Source of the DNA: Daedaleopsis sinensis
Lineage: Eukaryota; Basidiomycota; Agaricomycetes; Polyporales; Polyporaceae
Length of the DNA stretch: 64,000 nt
Assembly (NCBI GenBank): GCA_033807695.1
Contig: CM066309.1
Location: forward strand, 1,798,001 to 1,862,000
Direction of reading: 5' to 3'
Position numbers and translations under genes: made by a program. This document shows positions 23,251 through 34,481 of the stretch, piece after piece (positions within the stretch are counted from its first letter, which is position 1; every line of letters begins with the position of its first letter). The notes under the pieces were generated by a model that was given only the letters and a program-made list of their open reading frames with translations, was not told where the DNA came from and did not search any database.

Positions 23251-25135
23251 ATGTCTTCTGACGGAGAGATTGTCGACTTCAGTCTTCAGTCGTAAGTTCT
23301 AGAATCTGAACGAGACTGCCTGTGAACTGACGTCGTCTTTCCTTCGCAGCATAACGGCGACCTACGCTGCCTGTGCGACCGCTAGTGAGTGGTTGATGTT
23401 GATATACGACATGGTCCAGTACAAACCTTCCTATCAGCATTATTGATATTCGACTTTGCGATTACACTCGACCGTGAAGTAAAATACTTTTGGAGGCGTC
23501 GATTTTCGGTGGTATCGGCGCTGTTCCTCACAGCCCGGTATTGCTATCTGTTGCAAGCTGCCACAGCTATACTGCTTCTCTCGCTGCGCTCAAATAAGGT
23601 ATGATCGCCATGAACATTCTATTAACCACTGATGACTGACACATCCCGGATTTAGTGGTAAGGCCTAGGCCTCAACTTGTTCATCTGACACGAGGACGAC
23701 TCAATTCTATGTTACTACTATAGGTGCAGGATCGCGCAATGGATGAATGTCAACTTGCAATTGTCCATATACATCCCTCTTGCTGGTGAGTCCGCGAGTA
23801 GCCGCTCGGTCTAGGAGAACCCATTAATAATGATCGATATCCTCTGCTGGCAGTGTTCTCCGGAGCAAGGGTGTATGTGCTGTGCAGAAGCCGGCTCATT
23901 GCTGGGTTCACTACTATTCTTTCACTCGCGCCTTTGGGTGTCAACTACGTATGTGTAGTTCGTCTCTATAGGGAAAATATCTGACACATATTATCGAAGG
24001 TCTATTGGACAATATACGAAACACTAGAACTCGATCCAGTGTTCGGATGTGTGATAGTAGTGAAGGTGGAGTTCATAACTCCGGTAGATACCACCATGTG
24101 AGTGCAGATTCGTGTGGTCACAGTACTGGCAGATGCTCAAAGAAGTCAAACTCGTCGCCGTGCAGACGTGAGTAGTTCGTTAATCGCGAATGCTGAACTG
24201 CTACATGAAGAATTAACGGAATGATTGGATAGTTGCTGTCTGTTCAAGATTACCACTCATCATTGCAGACTTCCTTCTGATGATAATCACATGGCGCAAG
24301 CTAGGAGTCGGAAGATCGGTCAGAACACCCTTCGTCAATCGCGGCTGCACTACGCTCTCAGACATATTGCTCTGGAATGGTACGAGTTTGCTTCTTTTGT
24401 ATATGTATTCTGTGCTCACGTTCATTAGGAACCATCAATTTCATGTAAGCAGCTTGCCGCCGAGCTTGCTAGTCATTCGAAGCGGTGATTTTCTTGTCGA
24501 TTATAGAATGATATTTATCCTGAATTCTTTACATCTCATCTTCACCGTGACCTCAGTAGGGCATTCACTTAGCATCATTCGCAAGCCTTTAACATATTTC
24601 GCATAGATGTTCAATGTTGGTGGTGACAGCCTTCAAGCGAGCTTTAGCCTGATCGCACTGGTCACCGACCCCGGGCCGTACGTGATCACTGCATAAAGAC
24701 ACGTACTCTTGCTCATTTGGCATTCCTCTCGTGGCACCCGATAGCATAATTGCGATTCTCATCTATCGCTTCATTCTCGACCTCCGGGAAGCCAATGAAG
24801 CCAACATCAAGATTGGTTCGAATGACCCGGAGCTGGAGATGTCGATGCAAAGCGAGTTACCGTCGCTCAGTTTTGTCGACCGAGCCGTTGGCTCGCTAGA
24901 GTCTACCGGCATCCCCGGTATAGCTCCCAGAGATGACGAACACGGCGATGACACTGCGGGTGAAGATACTCCGCCTTCGGACGTCGGGGAAGAGGACCGG
25001 CCTGGCAGTATTGCACCTGAGGAAGGGGACCGCAGTGTTGTGGCACTAGACGGACTGGCGTCACAGTCAGAGTGGAAAGTCCAGGGGGATGTACGTCGAG
25101 TCGAGCAGGTCACTGGCACACTGCAGCTGATATGA
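23251..25135 (+). CDS. DUF6533 multi-pass membrane protein (copy D)
   Basis: A chain of short exons starts at 23251 (MSSDGEIVDFSLQS). It continues through 23350-23384 and 23438-23598 with the signature FDFAITLDREVKYFWRRR and two helices, a 2-base exon at 23656-23657, then CRIAQWMN and VFSGARVYVLCRSRLIAGF. Later exons hold LELDPVFGCVIVV, LPLIIADFLLMIITWR, LSDILLWNGTINF and MIFILNSLHLIFTV. The last exon has RFILDLREANEANIKIGSND and an acidic tail rich in Asp, Glu and Gly, ending at 25135. Order and helix pattern agree with copy C at 11731-13589. The family is common in Agaricomycetes and of unknown function. Internal borders between about 24000 and 24740 are less certain, so decay in that part cannot be ruled out. 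Confidence 0.65.
23656..23657 (+). other. Predicted 2-base micro-exon in DUF6533 copy D
   Basis: The bases TG lie between cggatttag and gtaaggcc. The exon before ends in phase 0 (SNK) and the one after needs two preceding bases to read CRIAQWMN. Copy C has the same layout. Confidence 0.5.
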
Positions 25136-25389
25136 CACGGATCTCTGTGTGGAGCAATGATAGTGCACTGGGACCCGAGCCGTCCAGAGCCTCTTCTAGT
25201 ATTTATTGGTCTCTGTTCTTTTTCCTCCACCTTATTTATATGCTTCTGTCCCTGGAACATAGATAGATTATTAGTGTCGTATGTAAGCATCACAGATTTT
25301 AGACGTTTTCCAGATGTCACCGACCATACACGCTCAAGCTATTCCAATGGCCGCCCTTTGGCTGATAGCGTTCAGTATGATCAGTCCTC
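25136..25389. other. 3' flank of DUF6533 copy D
   Basis: Nothing recognised. Confidence 0.3.
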
Positions 25390-25625
25390 GATATGGTTAT
25401 GTAGACGCCGACAACACGAATGCTCTCAGCTTTGCGGTCTGCCTGCTGAACACAGAGAGCGAGTATCAATGCTAGCACAGGGCTCGCAAACGTCACAACA
25501 ACGGACACATCGCTCCCCAAAGTCCACTCGGACGTACATGACCGCCGCGCTCGCAGCACTCGTTATCGTCTCTCCGAGTCGCCTACTAGTGCCCGAAGGC
25601 CCTTCTTTGTATCCTCGGTCGACCG
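25390..25625 (+). repeat. Dispersed repeat, copy b
   Basis: Inverted relative to copy a at 11300-11510, and related to copy c at 28560-28740. Shared words include ctccccaaagtccactcgg and gaccgccgcgctcgcagca. It abuts the outer end of the left inverted-repeat arm. Confidence 0.5.
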
Positions 25626-25977
25626 GGGCGATTGGGTAGGGTTATAGTGGACCTAATGGTTCCCCTGAACTTCGAGTCCGAGCACGCATATGAATGCACC
25701 CGCACAGAGAAGATCCAACGAGTATGCAGGGGGAACGAGTTAAGGGTGCATTTGGAGGGATCCAGGTACGAATACAGAGGCGAAGCACGACGCGGAAGTA
25801 TTCGTACTTTTGAGAATGGGGAAGGTGTGGATACTCTGGCCACCACCGTGGCCAGAAGCACCGTAGCCAGAAGCGTACCCGTAGTCGAAGTTCATAGGCA
25901 CCTATAGCAGCACAGGCGGTCTGGAGAGGGCGTGAGCATCCTCCGGGATGGGGGTATCATTCAGTCCTCACCTTCAT

Positions 25978-26539
25978 CTACTCGGCTAGCCTGGTCGAGG
26001 CGTTCTCGTACCCCTCCCACTTGCCCAGACCGTCCTTCACGTCCAGCATCCGAGTTCCGTAGAAGATGTGCGCAGTCGGCCGGACGGTTTCCCACTCAAG
26101 GATCTTCCCCGCTTCGTCTCTCGCGAGATGGGCGCCCCATACACTCGTGCTGCCGGTCTTCGAGTTTACGGATTGCACGCACGCGCCGCAGGACTTGCAC
26201 CGCCAGCGCGTCTTCCAAGGCTTGCTCGGAACTGTGTAGGAATCGAGGCGCTCCTCGTGCGGCGCTGGATGCGTCCATTCGACCGCGCTCGAAGGGAAGT
26301 GGATGGTATGTATGAAAGGACATCCTGCACGACTCCGGATCAGCCCGATGTCATTCCGCGGCAGAGACTGGCAGGCATTGGGCTCGGGTCGAGTAGTAGC
26401 TGGTGCTTGGGGTAGGTAACGGTAGCGACGGTAGCTTACCGCTCAGCCTCTGGCAAAGCGTGCAGTGGCAGAACGCGCTGAGATCGGGCGTGCCGGTGAC
26501 GACGTACGAAACGGAACCACAGAAACACGCGCCCTGCAT
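25978..26539 (-). CDS. GFA/CENP-V-type zinc protein, intact copy 2
   Basis: Two exons on the minus strand (26440-26539 and 25978-26324) join to 148 residues. It begins MQGACFCGSVSY and keeps the zinc motifs CFCG, CHCTLC and CKSCGAC, with HTIHFPSSAVEW between them. This is the glutathione-dependent formaldehyde-activating enzyme family, in which a structural and a catalytic zinc bind the glutathione-formaldehyde adduct; most fungal members have no proven substrate. The length is normal for a single-domain member. An earlier in-frame ATG at 26563 would add eight residues. Two other copies, at 10456-11030 and 35779-36274, are broken, so this is the only one likely to work. It lies in the left arm of the inverted duplication, pointing away from hydrophobin 1. 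Confidence 0.8.
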
Positions 26540-26599
26540 ACTAGTAGTCCGCTGCCATGTCATGTTTCTATGTCAGTGCCATCATCATGTAGCTAGGTG

Positions 26600-27862
26600 C
26601 TATAGGCAGACTGACCTATGTACGACGGTTGAGATGATGATAGCGGTGGAGGATGGGAATCAAGAGCTATCTTGGGCTCGACTAGAATGGCCCAGTTGGC
26701 GCGGCGGGGCGCCGCCTGGCGCCGCGCACCCATGGAGATACACGGTCACGTCGCGTTATCACGTGTGACACTAGTGTCGCCCCGCGGACACTTTGTTTCG
26801 CGAGCTTTCGTAACCCTCTTTGCGCTTTTCTTTCCACAGTCGTATATTTGTCCTTGGAGGGCGGGGTGCAGTGTTGCACCTGAAGCTATGCGTGCGCGAA
26901 CTACCGGACGGCAGACCGTGGTAATGTCCTTCGAACTGGCAGAGGAAGTTGCACAACCCACTGCCGGGCCATCGAAGTAAGGACCATGTGGCACACAAAT
27001 CCAGAGCACAGTGCAAAGTATTTCTCTAGGGGGCGGTGCGAGTACAACGATGGATAGTGAGACTTCTACCACTGCAGGTAAGTGCCACTTATCAGTATTC
27101 TTTTTACATGCTAACTTGTCCAATACCCTTGCGTCTACCTTATCAGAAGTCTCGTACTCGCTGACACTTGGCTGGCACACGGTGGGCAAACTCAGTGTAA
27201 GCGTGGAGCAGCTTTCGACGATCACCAACCAGGCATACTGAATGTATCGCCCGCACCCCATCACCGCGACTCCACGGACTTGGTTGGGTGCGGAAGATGC
27301 ACTCCGAGTCAGTACGTCTGGGCACGAAACAATGTACGTACCGGAACCAGAACATCCGAGAGCATGCTAGGACGAATCGCTGACACGCGAACAAGAACTT
27401 CACAATAACAATCCCGAAACACGAGGAGGAGGGGCCTCGATAATTCATTAAAAACACCAGATTGACTCTGCCGCCGTGTACGTTGCCCGCTTACGGACAC
27501 CGTGCTTGAGTTCGACTTGATCTGTCCGTCACCTATCCCCGACAGCCAGCGCCCCGTCTGAACGCCCCGGCAGGACGAAGAGCGTTAGCCCGGCTATCCG
27601 ACCCTTGAAGCTTGAAGGCTCGTATACGTCCGCACGCGCGGGATGCGCCGATGGCCAATATGGGAGCCCGAAGCGTCTCTGCCGACGCTAGGGTCGTTCG
27701 AAACGGCGTCCCTCCAGCACGACGGATTGGTGTTGTGACGTGGAGCTCGAAGGGTTGGCCTCGGTAGCCGACCGCCGTGGCGACTAGCAGCTCCCAGTCG
27801 TCGAGTGCCGACGGCGCGACACCGCGCCGTGGACCAGGCGTTCAACGACTCCGACATGCAGG
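26600..27862. other. Arm sequence between GFA copy 2 and hydrophobin 1
   Basis: No gene recognised. It is mirrored, with small insertions and deletions, at about 34490-35720. A short motif (ttgaagcttgaagg) at 27604-27617 recurs at 29060 and 41330. Confidence 0.5.
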
Positions 27863-27870
27863 TATAAGAG
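27863..27870 (+). promoter_or_regulatory. TATA box of hydrophobin 1
   Basis: TATAAGAG, 119 bases before the ATG. Confidence 0.5.
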
Positions 27871-27988
27871 GACCCGAGGGGGCAAGAGCAGGCCCTCAGT
27901 TCCCAGTCGCTCAACACCTGCATTACCAGGGACTCAGCACTCGAACCGCACGACACACCCCACGTCGCCTCGCACTCACGTTTGCACG

Positions 27989-28431
27989 ATGTTCTCCCGT
28001 CTCGCCGCCGTCTCCCTCCTCGCGCTCCCCCTCCTTGCGGCCGCCAGCCCCTGCAGCACCGGTCCCGTCCAGTGCTGCGAGGACGTCCAGAGCGTGCGTG
28101 TGCTCTCCTTCGTGTATCTCTGCCTGAGGACTGACAGTAGTACCTCTGCTAGTCTGACTCGACTTTCGTCTCCGAAATCCTGAAGAGCATCGGCGTCGAC
28201 CTCCAGGGCGTCGTCGCCCAGGTCGGCCTCAAGTGCTCGCCGATCTCTGTTGTCGGTGCGGGCGGAGACACGTGCTCGGCTCACTCCGTCTGCTGCGAGA
28301 ACAACAACGTCGTGAGTTGCCCACATCGTTGATCGCGATGCTTGAGATTCTGTACTCACCGCTGCCGTTCATTGCTCTCCTCTCATCAGGGCGGCTTGGT
28401 CTCCATCGGCTGCGCTCCGGTCTCCCTCTGA
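27989..28431 (+). CDS. Class I hydrophobin 1
   Basis: Three exons (27989-28093, 28153-28311, 28390-28431) encode 101 residues. A signal peptide ([20 protein letters not shown]) is followed almost at once by the first cysteine, so there is no spacer. The eight cysteines run C-x6-CC-x32-C-x12-C-x5-CC-x12-C, the class I pattern; landmarks are CSTGPVQCC, CSPISVVG, VCCENNN and GGLVSIGC. Hydrophobins are secreted and assemble into amphipathic films on aerial hyphae and fruit bodies. Introns follow the residue before SDS and the residue before GGL, as in the other hydrophobins of this window. Hydrophobin 2 in the opposite arm is nearly identical. Confidence 0.95.
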
Positions 28432-28559
28432 GCGTGTCGTTATGGGACATCCTCGGCATACGCGATTCATGGTAGTACGACCGACTTAGACTCTTAGAGT
28501 ATTCCTCGGATAATGGTCAATTGCACGTCTTCTGCGCTTTGCTGTGCAGCGTTCAACGT

Positions 28560-28740
28560 TCAACGTTCAGCCAACAACGGACACACCGCGCCCCGAAGTC
28601 CATCTCCCCTCAGGAAGTCCATCTCCCCTCAGGAAGTCCATCTCCCCTCAGAGCAGAGTCCAGACGTACGTTTCCGCCGCGCTCGATCGCAGCATTCGCC
28701 ACCCGAGTCGTCTCTCGCCTACCGGTTCTCTGGCAGCCGC
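28560..28740 (+). repeat. Dispersed repeat, copy c, with internal tandem repeat
   Basis: Related to 25480-25600 (aacggacacaccgcgccccgaag; gccgcgctcgatcgcagcattcg). Inside it the 19-base unit gaagtccatctcccctcag occurs three times in a row at 28595-28651; copies a and b have only one. Confidence 0.65.
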
Positions 28741-29040
28741 GGGTTCCCTGCCAGCCTGAGGATTCGAGTCGCACTGCATGCACTGGTAGAGAGGAGCGCA
28801 GCCTGAGCTGAGCATCGCCGGAAGACTCCGCGGGTTCGGATTTCCGAGTCGTGATCGTTCGCCAAGTGTTAGCCGCCGGGCGGGGGGAGGCACTTGCACT
28901 TGCACCGGCAGGTGTATTAGGTTCTGCTCCGGAAGCTTGAGTTATGATGATAGACGGTGACGTTCAAGTGCCGAGGTTCTTAGATGCGCTGGAGCCACCG
29001 CATTTTGATCACTCGAAGATGGAGACCACCTGCGGGGTGG

Positions 29041-29072
29041 GACCTGAGGCCTGAAGCCTGAAGCTTGAAGGG
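29041..29072 (+). repeat. Short CCTGAGG/CTTGAAG repeat
   Basis: Contains ctgaggcctgaagcctgaag and agcttgaagg, the same words as the longer run at 41299-41353. Confidence 0.5.
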
Positions 29073-29550
29073 AGTGCAGGACGCGGACGTCATTACATGG
29101 TCGCATTGCGGAGTACACGAGGGGTGTGCGTACCATAGATTCGCAGTTCGCGTACGAGAACGCGACCATCAAAAGGGCTTGAGGCTTGGATGCGCCGGCA
29201 GAGCGACGTCGACGATTGGAGTGTTGATGCACGCACGCACCGCCGTGCATGGCAGGCGGTGCCAGTGAGTTGAAGGTCCATAATAAGCGGGTTGTAGAAT
29301 GTGGTGTTGAAGACATGGCAAAGCAGTAGGTAAAGTCCGTTCAGGGATACATCGTGATAGATATAATCGGGGAAGAAACACCGTGACGCAAAACAGCAAC
29401 GGAGACGCAGCACAGCGGCCAGTCTCCTCTCCCGCCCGCCGAATGTGCCAGTGTGCATTAGCGCGGCGCGCGCACTACTATCATACATATCCATCACCGC
29501 GCGCCCTCGGGCGGCGCGAACCGCCGGACGCCGGGCATCGCGCGCGCCGC

Positions 29551-30573
29551 TTACTTGTGCGCGCCGAAGGCGTTCGAGCTGTCCGAGTACGGGTAGTGGC
29601 CCTGCGTGAGGAGGCCCTCCTTGGCCTCGTACGTGCCCCCAGCGGTGGGCTTGAGGCGGAAGTCGTGGCGGTACTCGCGCTCCTCCTCGAGCTGCTCGAC
29701 GTAGCGGCGGATGATGATCACTATGTCTGCAGAAGGGGAAGAAGGGATATTGATTAGCATCGCCGCTCAGGGTAGCGCTGAATTTGAATGCAAGGTTTGG
29801 AATGGGGAACGGAGAGATGCGGGGTCGGCGGGGTGGGAGTGGCCCCGGGCAGGTGGTGGGAGACAGGTGCGCGCGCATGCGGAACCCGACATCGCCGAGG
29901 CGTGATGATGTGGGGGAGGCGGGGCGTGAAGATTTGGAGAAGGAGATGAGGCACTCACAAAGCTGGATGAACAACTCGCAGAGCACACCGACGGTGTACC
30001 AGATCTTCTGCCATTTACTGAAGGGCGAGGTGTGGCACGACTCGCGGCCGTTAACAGTGACGCAGAAAGGGGTGTTACGCCATGTTATGAAGAGCATGAA
30101 GCCGACACCAGCAATGCTGAGGATGAAGGCGACGATGGTCAGGGCGGAGTACGCTTTGACCATGCGGAGGTTGCGGATGATCGAGCCGATGAATCTGTGG
30201 TTGCAAGGTGGTCAGACACGCCTCCATATCAAGCATGCAAGAAATACGTACCCAAAGAGGGCGATGAGGGAAATGAGGGTGAAGAAGACGGCTGCAACGA
30301 CGACGGCCCACATGTTTTTGTGCACGAGGGCCTCGAACGCTTGCTTTTCCGAGTCCTGCATGTTCCGCTCGAGCTTATCGAGCTGATTTGTGGATATGAC
30401 TGCCGATATATTGCGTACATGAGACCGCGCCACATGGTGCAAGGAGAGAGAGACTCACAGTGCACAAGTACCCAGAAAGAGAATGCCGATACACCCGCAC
30501 CGATGAAGGTGAGGAACGATAGGATGAAGACCGCGATCCGGACGGGGATGCAGCAGCAGAAGTGGCGCGACAT
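29551..30573 (-). CDS. Four-helix membrane protein, unknown function
   Basis: Four exons on the minus strand (30459-30573, 30252-30399, 29959-30194, 29551-29726) join in frame to 224 residues. Helix 1 lies at about 11-36 (VRIAVFILSFLTFIGAGVSA), followed by an outer loop with ERNMQDSEKQAFEALVHKN. Helix 2 is AVVVAAVFFTLISLIALFG, helix 3 IVAFILSIAGVGFMLFITW, then a loop with two cysteines (PFCVTVNGRESCH). Helix 4 (WYTVGVLCELFIQLYIVIII) leads to a charged cytosolic tail ending HYPYSDSSNAFGAHK. A Cys-Cys-Cys run near the N-terminus could be acylated. The layout recalls tetraspan or MARVEL-type proteins, but no CCG motif is present and I cannot name the family. It sits in the core between the two inverted arms. 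Confidence 0.8.
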
Positions 30574-32542
30574 GGCGGTAGAGTCTTGTTCGTTAGATTG
30601 ATGCTAGTAGTGGTGCTTTCTGCACGCGCGAGGCGGTCGTGCGGGGGGAGGGTCGAAAGGAGGAAAGGGCCGTCCGAGGGAGAGAAAGAAACGGAGACAG
30701 AAATCCCTCTGCGGTAGAAAGGAGGAAGGGGGATAGGAGGAGGATCGGGCATGGCAGACGCAGCTTATAACGCGGCCGCGCAGAAAGTGAGTGATGGCGA
30801 TGCCCGACCCGGCGATGCGCAGGCACACTGCTTCCCCACAAGCGCCTGGATATGCCCTCATCCGGTTACACCGCCCAGTGCCCCTTTCGCGCGCCATCCG
30901 CTATGTCATCTTCTGCGTTACTTACCATCATCTTCATGCTTGCCTAGCGGCCGATGGGACACTCTGCCCTTGCATACGCGGTCCATGCCAAGAGCTCGAC
31001 CACCATCCATGCACATCGATCAAGTCAACACCCTGCTTCCAACAAGCTCGCTGTACATGGGCAGTCGGCCATGCGGATAACACAGTCTGCGCCAGACTCC
31101 AATCGATGCGATGCGCCTCCTCGGTTAGTCTCTATTGCCAAATTCCAATTGGCACGGTTCTCGCACCCCCCCGTTTTCGCCCCTTACATTGACAAATGGC
31201 TATGTTACTGGTCCACAGCTGTACGACCACAGGACTTTGTCGACGCCCCGCCCACGGTGAGCAGCGGCTTTGCAGTGTCGGCGCGATCAGGCATCAAAGG
31301 TGCGCTGTTGTGCTAAGCGTCGCTCCGAGCTTTATCGGGATTCTGGGCCCTGTTTACTTGATCTTCAAGCCTTATTTAAGTACTTCTCGGCGACAGGCGG
31401 TTTGCACGGGTGGTCAGATCAGACAAAATCCCTCGGGCCCGTGCCGTCAACGTTGCTAGCGTCCGCCTGTTGGTCGTTCCATATTGTGGACTCGTTAGGG
31501 CCTATACATCTATGCATACCGTGCTCCCCTATGCCCTCGTCACATCAGTGGGCTTGTCCGCAGCGGTCGTGTCGGGAACAATGCAGCAGTGCGGGAACCC
31601 GTTGTGGGCTGTAAACCGCAGTTACGCGTATTCGTACTCCTTAGAAGACCGACTCAATGCAGTACGATTTCGCCGCTCGTACTGCATTAACTGTGGAATG
31701 ACATTGTGATTGGCAATGTGCAGTGCACGCGCGGCCTGTGCAGCGATGTCGGATGGGTCCGCAGCTGATGTGGCCAGGTGTCTTCGTCCAGAGCTTGAGA
31801 TAAGGTGCGTTCTTGTTCTTACTGCACTAGCAGTCGTTCTACTACTCATGCTATGCAATTCGTCAGGATTCTTCAGCTCGCATGAGCATGCATCATGGCC
31901 CAAGGTGCCGCTGGAGAGTAAACAAGCCTAGTGAGATCCGACACCCTACTATACGCTGACAACACACCTTGGAAGAGCCAGTGCGGATGTCTGGAGATGG
32001 AGCACGAGGACAATGTCGAACGTACTCAGTCCGGTTGTCCATGGCGAGCTCACATTCATTGCGCATGACGTCGTCAAGACCTCCCGGCTCCGGCCGGGCC
32101 GCCAGTTCACCAAAGCACATCCGTGCGCGAAGGTTGGAATATTCCGCGCGGGCCACATGCTGACACGGACAGCAGGTCCACTCGTGAATAGCTAGGTTAC
32201 AGTCGTCAACACCGTCCTCCGGTCCCGCGACGCTCGGCTACGACTCTTTAATTTCCCCATACCAAATGTGGTGTTCATGATCGCACAGATGCGGTGGTGT
32301 GGCCCTCTTCCAGCTTCTAAAAAGTCCGAGGATTGCTCTCCAGAGTTTAACATCCTCCTCCCGCGACCGGGTACATTGGTCATGCTTGTTGCCGGATGCG
32401 CACCAACACCTGCCTGATGGCGAAGTATTCGCGTGAGTTTTTCCGCACGATCTTCCTTTGCGTTGTGCTCATGTGCTACTCCGCATCGCAGAATAAATGA
32501 CACGGATCACCACATCGTCATGCTCGCCCTCCGCGCGCGACG
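30574..32542. other. Intergenic stretch, no gene seen
   Basis: Several overlapping open frames exist but none has a recognisable protein or consistent exon chain. It is the shared upstream region of the four-helix gene (minus) and the GH12 gene (plus). Confidence 0.4.
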
Positions 32543-32550
32543 TATAAAAA
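32543..32550 (+). promoter_or_regulatory. TATA box of the GH12 gene
   Basis: TATAAAAA, 93 bases before the ATG at 32643. Confidence 0.5.
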
Positions 32551-32642
32551 GCCGCAGGGGCATAGCACCTCGACCGCATTCCTTTGGACGGCCCCTCGCC
32601 AAAGAATCCACTCGCCGGACGCAGCCGCACTCGCACCTCGTC

Positions 32643-33645
32643 ATGCTCTCCAAGGCCTTCGCCCTCTTGCTTCTCACGACCCCGTTCCTCGCGTCCGCCG
32701 CGCCCGCGGAGCTTGCCACCCGGCAGACGATCGACACGTCCCAGCACTGCGGCCAGTGGGACACGGTCACCGCCGGCACGTACACGCTCTTCCTCGACCT
32801 CTGGGGCAAGGACGGCGCGACGAGCGGCCAGCAGTGCTCGAACTTCGTCAGCCTCAGCGGGAGCACCGTCGCGTGGACGACGACGTATACGTGGACCGGC
32901 GGCTCCGGCGTGAAGAGCTTCTCGAACATCCAGCAGAACGCGGGCGCGAACACGCAGCTCAGCGCGATCTCGAACATCCCCGTGCGTACCCGCCCGCTCA
33001 GCCTCGCGTCGTGCCGCAGATGCATGCAGCACGCGCCCGTTAACCGTCACTGACGTCCTGTCTCGCGCGCGCACACAGACAACGTGGAAGTGGTCCCAGT
33101 CGTCCTCGGGCAGCATCGTCGCGGACGTCGCGTACGACCTCTTCACGGCGAACACCGCCGGGGGCTCGAACGTGAACGAGATCATGATCTGGCTCGCGAA
33201 CTTCAACGCGGGCCCGATCTCGTCGCAGTACGGCTCCGACGGCCAGCCCGTGCCCGTCGCGTCGAACCTGTCGCTCGCGGGCCACTCCTGGAACCTCTAC
33301 AGCGGCAGCAACGGCGCGAACAACGTCTTCTCCTTCCTCCCCACTAGCGGCACGATCACGAGCTTCAGCGGCGACCTCAAGGTGTTCTTCGACGTGAGTC
33401 GCTGCATGATGCTCTTGCATGCGATACGATTGGGTTACTGGGCGCTGACCGTCTCGGAACGTTGTGCAGTACTTGACGCAGCACCAGGGTGTCAGCACCT
33501 CGCAGTACTTGACCACTGCGCAGGCCGGCACCGAGCCCACGTCCGGATCTGCCACGCTCACCACGTATGCCTCTGCATTCTGAATGGATATGCCGTTTCT
33601 CACCGATGTCTTCACAGGTCTGCGTACAGTTTGGTGATCAACTGA
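32643..33645 (+). CDS. GH12 endoglucanase/xyloglucanase, secreted
   Basis: Four exons (32643-32981, 33079-33393, 33470-33564, 33618-33645) give 258 residues. A signal peptide ends near residue 20 and a short stretch with ATRQ may be a processing site. The mature part starts with CGQWDTVTAGTYTLF. The motif NEIMIWLA holds the likely nucleophile Glu, and GTEPTSG near the end holds the likely acid-base Glu; both are the family 12 positions. The protein has no carbohydrate-binding module. GH12 enzymes cut beta-1,4-glucan or xyloglucan with retention of configuration. The last exon is 28 bases and completes TSAYSLVIN. The gene lies in the core between the inverted arms. Confidence 0.93.
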
Positions 33646-33907
33646 AGCGTCTGAAAAGCTTTACGACGTCGTGTACATATGTACTGTGTAGGACTACCTC
33701 AAGGTGCAGTGAATGCTTCTATGACTCTCTCATTACGATCGCACGGGCGCGCCTCGAGATTGTTCGTGTTTCTCAACAGCATCCGGAGGCTGAATAGCAA
33801 AGCGCAGAAGACGTGTAATTGACCATTATCCGAGGAATACTCTAAGAGTCTAAGTCGGTCGTACTATCATGAATCGCGTATCCCGAGGTGCTACCATAAC
33901 GACATGC

Positions 33908-34350
33908 TCAGAGGGAGATCGGAGCGCAGCCGATGGAGACCAAGCCGCCCTGATGAGAGGAGAGGAATGAACGGCAGCGGTGAGTACAGAATCTCAAGCA
34001 TCGCGATCAACGATGTGGGCAACTCACGACGTTGTTGTTCTCGCAGCAGACGGAGTGAGCCGAGCACGTGTCTCCGCCCGCACCGACAACAGAGATCGGC
34101 GAGCACTTGAGGCCGACCTGGGCGACGACGCCCTGGAGGTCGACGCCGATGTTCTTCAGGATTTCGGAGACGAAAGTCGAGTCAGACTAGCAGAGGTACT
34201 ACTGTCAGTCCTAAGGCAGAGATGCACGAAGGTGAGGACACGCACGCTCTGGACGTCCTCGCAGCACTGGACGGGGCCGGTGCTGCAGGGGCTGGCGGCC
34301 GCAAGGAGGGGGAGCGCGAAGAGGGAGACGGCGGCGAGACGGGAGAACAT
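33908..34350 (-). CDS. Class I hydrophobin 2 (twin of hydrophobin 1)
   Basis: Three exons on the minus strand (34246-34350, 34028-34186, 33908-33949) encode 101 residues. The product differs from hydrophobin 1 at only two residues that I can find: Leu11 is Phe and Ser47 is Asn. Intron 1 and intron 2 are also nearly the same. The eight-cysteine pattern is intact. As no drift in introns has built up, the pair is either very young or kept alike by gene conversion between the arms. Both copies point toward the shared 5.25 kb core, so their 3' ends face each other. Confidence 0.95.
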
Positions 34351-34481
34351 GGTGCGGACGTGAGGTGCGAGGTTTTTTCGTGCGACGTGAGGGTGTGTCG
34401 TGCGGTTCGAGTGCTGAGTCTGCTGTAGATGCAGGTGTTGAGCGACTGGGAACTGAGGGCCTGCTTCTCCCTCCTCGGGGC

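Larger units (their letters stand above)
25612..28543. repeat. Left arm of a large inverted duplication
   Basis: About 2.9 kb that reappears in reverse at 33796-36612. The arm carries GFA copy 2 (minus) and hydrophobin 1 (plus). The outer edge lies near atcctcggtcgaccggggcg, the inner edge near cgtcttctgcgctttgct. Introns and flanks match as well as exons. Confidence 0.85.
28432..29550. other. Intergenic stretch with repeats
   Basis: Holds the inner end of the left arm (to about 28543), a dispersed repeat with a 19-base tandem repeat, a minisatellite-like stretch at 29041-29070, and the 3' flank of the four-helix membrane gene. Confidence 0.5.

Noticed and set aside
28595..28651. Regular 19-base repeats resembling a CRISPR array
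   Set aside because: The units abut with no spacers, and CRISPR arrays are not expected in a fungal nuclear genome; it is a small tandem repeat.
29093..30163. Very long minus-strand open frame covering part of the four-helix gene
   Set aside because: Only its first part is real coding (exon 3); the rest runs through introns and the 3' flank.
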